From: an uncultured Microcaldota archaeon
GTDB lineage: Archaea; Micrarchaeota; Micrarchaeia; Anstonellales; Bilamarchaeaceae
NCBI GenBank assembly: GCA_903835325.1
Contig: CAILMU010000089.1
Coordinates: forward strand, 1-7,944
Direction: 5' to 3'
DNA: 7,944 nt
In this document: piece by piece, positions 6,873 to 7,944 of the stretch
How positions within the stretch are numbered: position 1 is the stretch's first letter
Layout: each line of letters starts with the position of its first letter
The notes under the pieces: model-generated
The model's database searches: none
What the model saw: the letters and a program-made list of their open reading frames with translations, nothing else
Told to the model about the DNA's origin: nothing
Made by a program: the position numbers and the translations under genes

Positions 6873-7472
6873 ATGATCCTGATAATAGACAACGGCTCCC
6901 AATACACGCACCTCATCAAGCGCAACTGCAGGGATCTCGGATTCGTTGCCGAGGTTTTGAACGCAAGGGCCAAAGAGAAGGATCTTGAGGAGGCCCTCGG
7001 GAAAGGGGTGGAGAAGATAATGCTTTCAGGAGGGCCGAATTCCGTGTATAACGAGACCCCCGAAACGAATCTGAGTTCGTTGATAGTGTCGCGGATAAAA
7101 AACAAAAACGACAGCAAACTCGAAAATATCCCGCTCCTTGGAATCTGCTACGGCCATCAGACGATCGGCTATGTATTCGGCGCCAAAGTCGAGAAGGGCA
7201 GAAGCGCGGAATACGGGACAGGCGAGATATTCGTCGACGACGAGGACATGATATTGAAGGGCATGCCGAAGCGATTCACCGCGTGGGTCTCGCATTTCGA
7301 CGAGGTGAAGGAGCTTCCTCGGGGGTTTGTGGCGCTCGCGCATTCCGAAACGTGCCCGATAGAGGCGATGAGGCACGGAAGCCGCCCGATATTCTCAGTC
7401 CAGTTCCATCCTGAGGTGTGGCACACGGAGAACGGGGAGCGGATTCTGAAGAATTTCCTCGAACTCAGATGA
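6873..7472 (+). CDS. guaAA: GMP synthase glutaminase subunit A
   Basis: This is a class I glutamine amidotransferase (triad family) that hydrolyses glutamine and hands ammonia to the separate ATP-pyrophosphatase subunit, which aminates XMP to GMP in purine synthesis. In archaea the two activities are commonly separate proteins; the partner is not in this window. Numbered from the chosen start (199 residues), the nucleophile is C92 in LLGICYGHQ and the rest of the triad is H179 and E181 in QFHPEV. The N-terminal strand MILIIDNGSQYTHLI, LSGGPNSVY (51-59), AWVSHFDEV (137-145) and AHSETCPIEAM (156-166) are typical of the guaAA family. The ATG at 6873 gives the family's usual N-terminus; ATGs at 6867 (2 codons longer) and 6837 (12 codons longer) are alternatives. 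None has a good Shine-Dalgarno. It converges with the downstream gene, with a 16-bp gap. Confidence 0.94.
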   Translation: MILIIDNGSQYTHLIKRNCRDLGFVAEVLNARAKEKDLEEALGKGVEKIMLSGGPNSVYNETPETNLSSLIVSRIKNKNDSKLENIPLLGICYGHQTIGYVFGAKVEKGRSAEYGTGEIFVDDEDMILKGMPKRFTAWVSHFDEVKELPRGFVALAHSETCPIEAMRHGSRPIFSVQFHPEVWHTENGERILKNFLELR

Positions 7473-7477
7473 TTTTT
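7473..7477 (+). terminator. Possible weak T-run terminator after guaAA
   Basis: Five T residues directly follow the guaAA stop codon, in the 16-bp gap between convergent genes. Archaeal termination commonly uses T-rich stretches in the non-template strand, but this run is short, so support is weak. Confidence 0.25.
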
Positions 7478-7488
7478 ACTGGAGATCA

Positions 7489-7944
7489 TTACTGGAGGAA
7501 GGTCTGTTTGGTGCCGGAGCTGATTCCGATAGATTTCACGACCGCTTCCTCATCCACGAAATTGTATTTGGCCTTGTGGAACCGGTCGCAGAAATTCATC
7601 TCGGAGACCAGGCGCCCCGGCACTTCGAGCAGTTTGTCGAGACCTGTCCAGAGGAAGTACCATGCGAAGACAGAGAGAATCGGTGCCAGGTGTATCATGA
7701 ACGGGTCTGAGAGCATAAGGATCGGGATATACGCGAACACGGCCACGGCGACCCGCACGACCCCCTTCCTCTGCTCCTCCTCGACCTGCTTTTTCGCTTT
7801 CGAATGGCGGACCTTGAAATATTCCTTTATCCGTTTCTTCACGATATTCTCGATTTTCTCGGAACGCACGCTGTTCGGGATGGTGAAAATCACGACCAGC
7901 TCCCCTTTGTGCGTCTCGGCGTAGCGCTTCAGGAGCTCGGTCAG
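7489..7944 (-). CDS. Uncharacterised small membrane protein, 5' end outside window
   Basis: The 151 visible residues are open to the right edge, so the true start lies outside. A GTG at 7891-7893 is an internal Val in this reading, since the frame upstream of it remains open and protein-like. Visible order: a soluble N-terminal part with strand LVVIFTIPNS (about 16-25), a highly charged helix (about 28-60, many Lys, Arg and Glu), a first hydrophobic segment (about 61-79), a short loop, a second hydrophobic segment (about 83-101), then LDKLLEVPGRLVSEMNF and a basic/aromatic tail. This layout (strand, charged helix, two membrane segments, then a conserved turn before a soluble tail) recalls a family of prokaryotic two-pass membrane proteins of unknown function; this is a resemblance from memory. 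No catalytic motif is visible. It is convergent with guaAA and shows no functional link to it. Confidence 0.7.
   Translation of the reverse strand: MTELLKRYAETHKGELVVIFTIPNSVRSEKIENIVKKRIKEYFKVRHSKAKKQVEEEQRKGVVRVAVAVFAYIPILMLSDPFMIHLAPILSVFAWYFLWTGLDKLLEVPGRLVSEMNFCDRFHKAKYNFVDEEAVVKSIGISSGTKQTFLQ

Noticed and set aside
6707..7117. 136-codon minus-strand open frame upstream of rpoH
   Set aside because: Half of it is antisense to guaAA and the rest covers the promoter region; the protein shows no family features.
1..7944. A mobile element, CRISPR array, defence system or other new multigene system
   Set aside because: All sequence is accounted for by core transcription genes, guaAA, one membrane-protein gene and short regulatory gaps; no repeats, integrase, transposase or effector genes were seen.

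Overview
The window is archaeal chromosomal DNA dominated by the conserved RNA polymerase (RNAP) operon, read on the minus strand. From right to left it encodes rpoH (Rpo5), rpoB2 (B''), rpoB1 (B'), rpoA1 (A') and the first 53 codons of rpoA2 (A''), which runs off the left edge. Three things identify the domain: the eukaryote-like subunit H, the split of the largest subunit into A'/A'', and Shine-Dalgarno-led genes alongside TATA-type promoter sequence. The second subunit is also split (B''/B'), as in many methanogens and their relatives and in some DPANN lineages. Several unusual substitutions, a charged Ala/Lys/Glu-rich insert in A' and an A'' with almost no N-terminal extension suggest a divergent lineage. 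A DPANN-type archaeon (for example Micrarchaeota-like) is my guess, held with low confidence.

Layout on the minus strand: rpoA2 (1-160, partial); 55-bp gap; rpoA1 (216-2963); 49-bp gap; rpoB1 (3013-4848); 10-bp gap in which the rpoB1 ribosome-binding site overlaps the rpoB2 stop codon; rpoB2 (4859-6313); 97-bp gap holding a small hairpin; rpoH (6411-6662, TTG start). The short gaps and shared direction indicate one transcription unit. Together these genes supply nearly the whole catalytic core: active-site aspartates and bridge helix in A', trigger loop in A'', fork and lobe/protrusion in B'', hybrid-binding and wall region in B', and the assembly subunit H.

Positions 6663-6872 form a divergent regulatory region between rpoH and a plus-strand gene. 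It holds a palindromic AT-rich TATA-like box (6751-6760), a palindrome/hairpin just upstream of the rpoH ribosome-binding site (6686-6718) and a second AT-rich box next to the plus-strand gene. That gene is the glutaminase subunit of archaeal GMP synthase (guaAA, 6873-7472). It converges, with a 16-bp gap, on a minus-strand gene for an uncharacterised small membrane protein (7489-7944) that is open at the right edge.

I see no tRNA or rRNA, insertion sequence, CRISPR array or defence gene. The noteworthy content is in the details of the polymerase: an Ala in place of the near-universal Glu of the B' Glu-Asp pair, two bridge-helix changes, the A' insert and the shortened A''. The two leader structures are also of interest.
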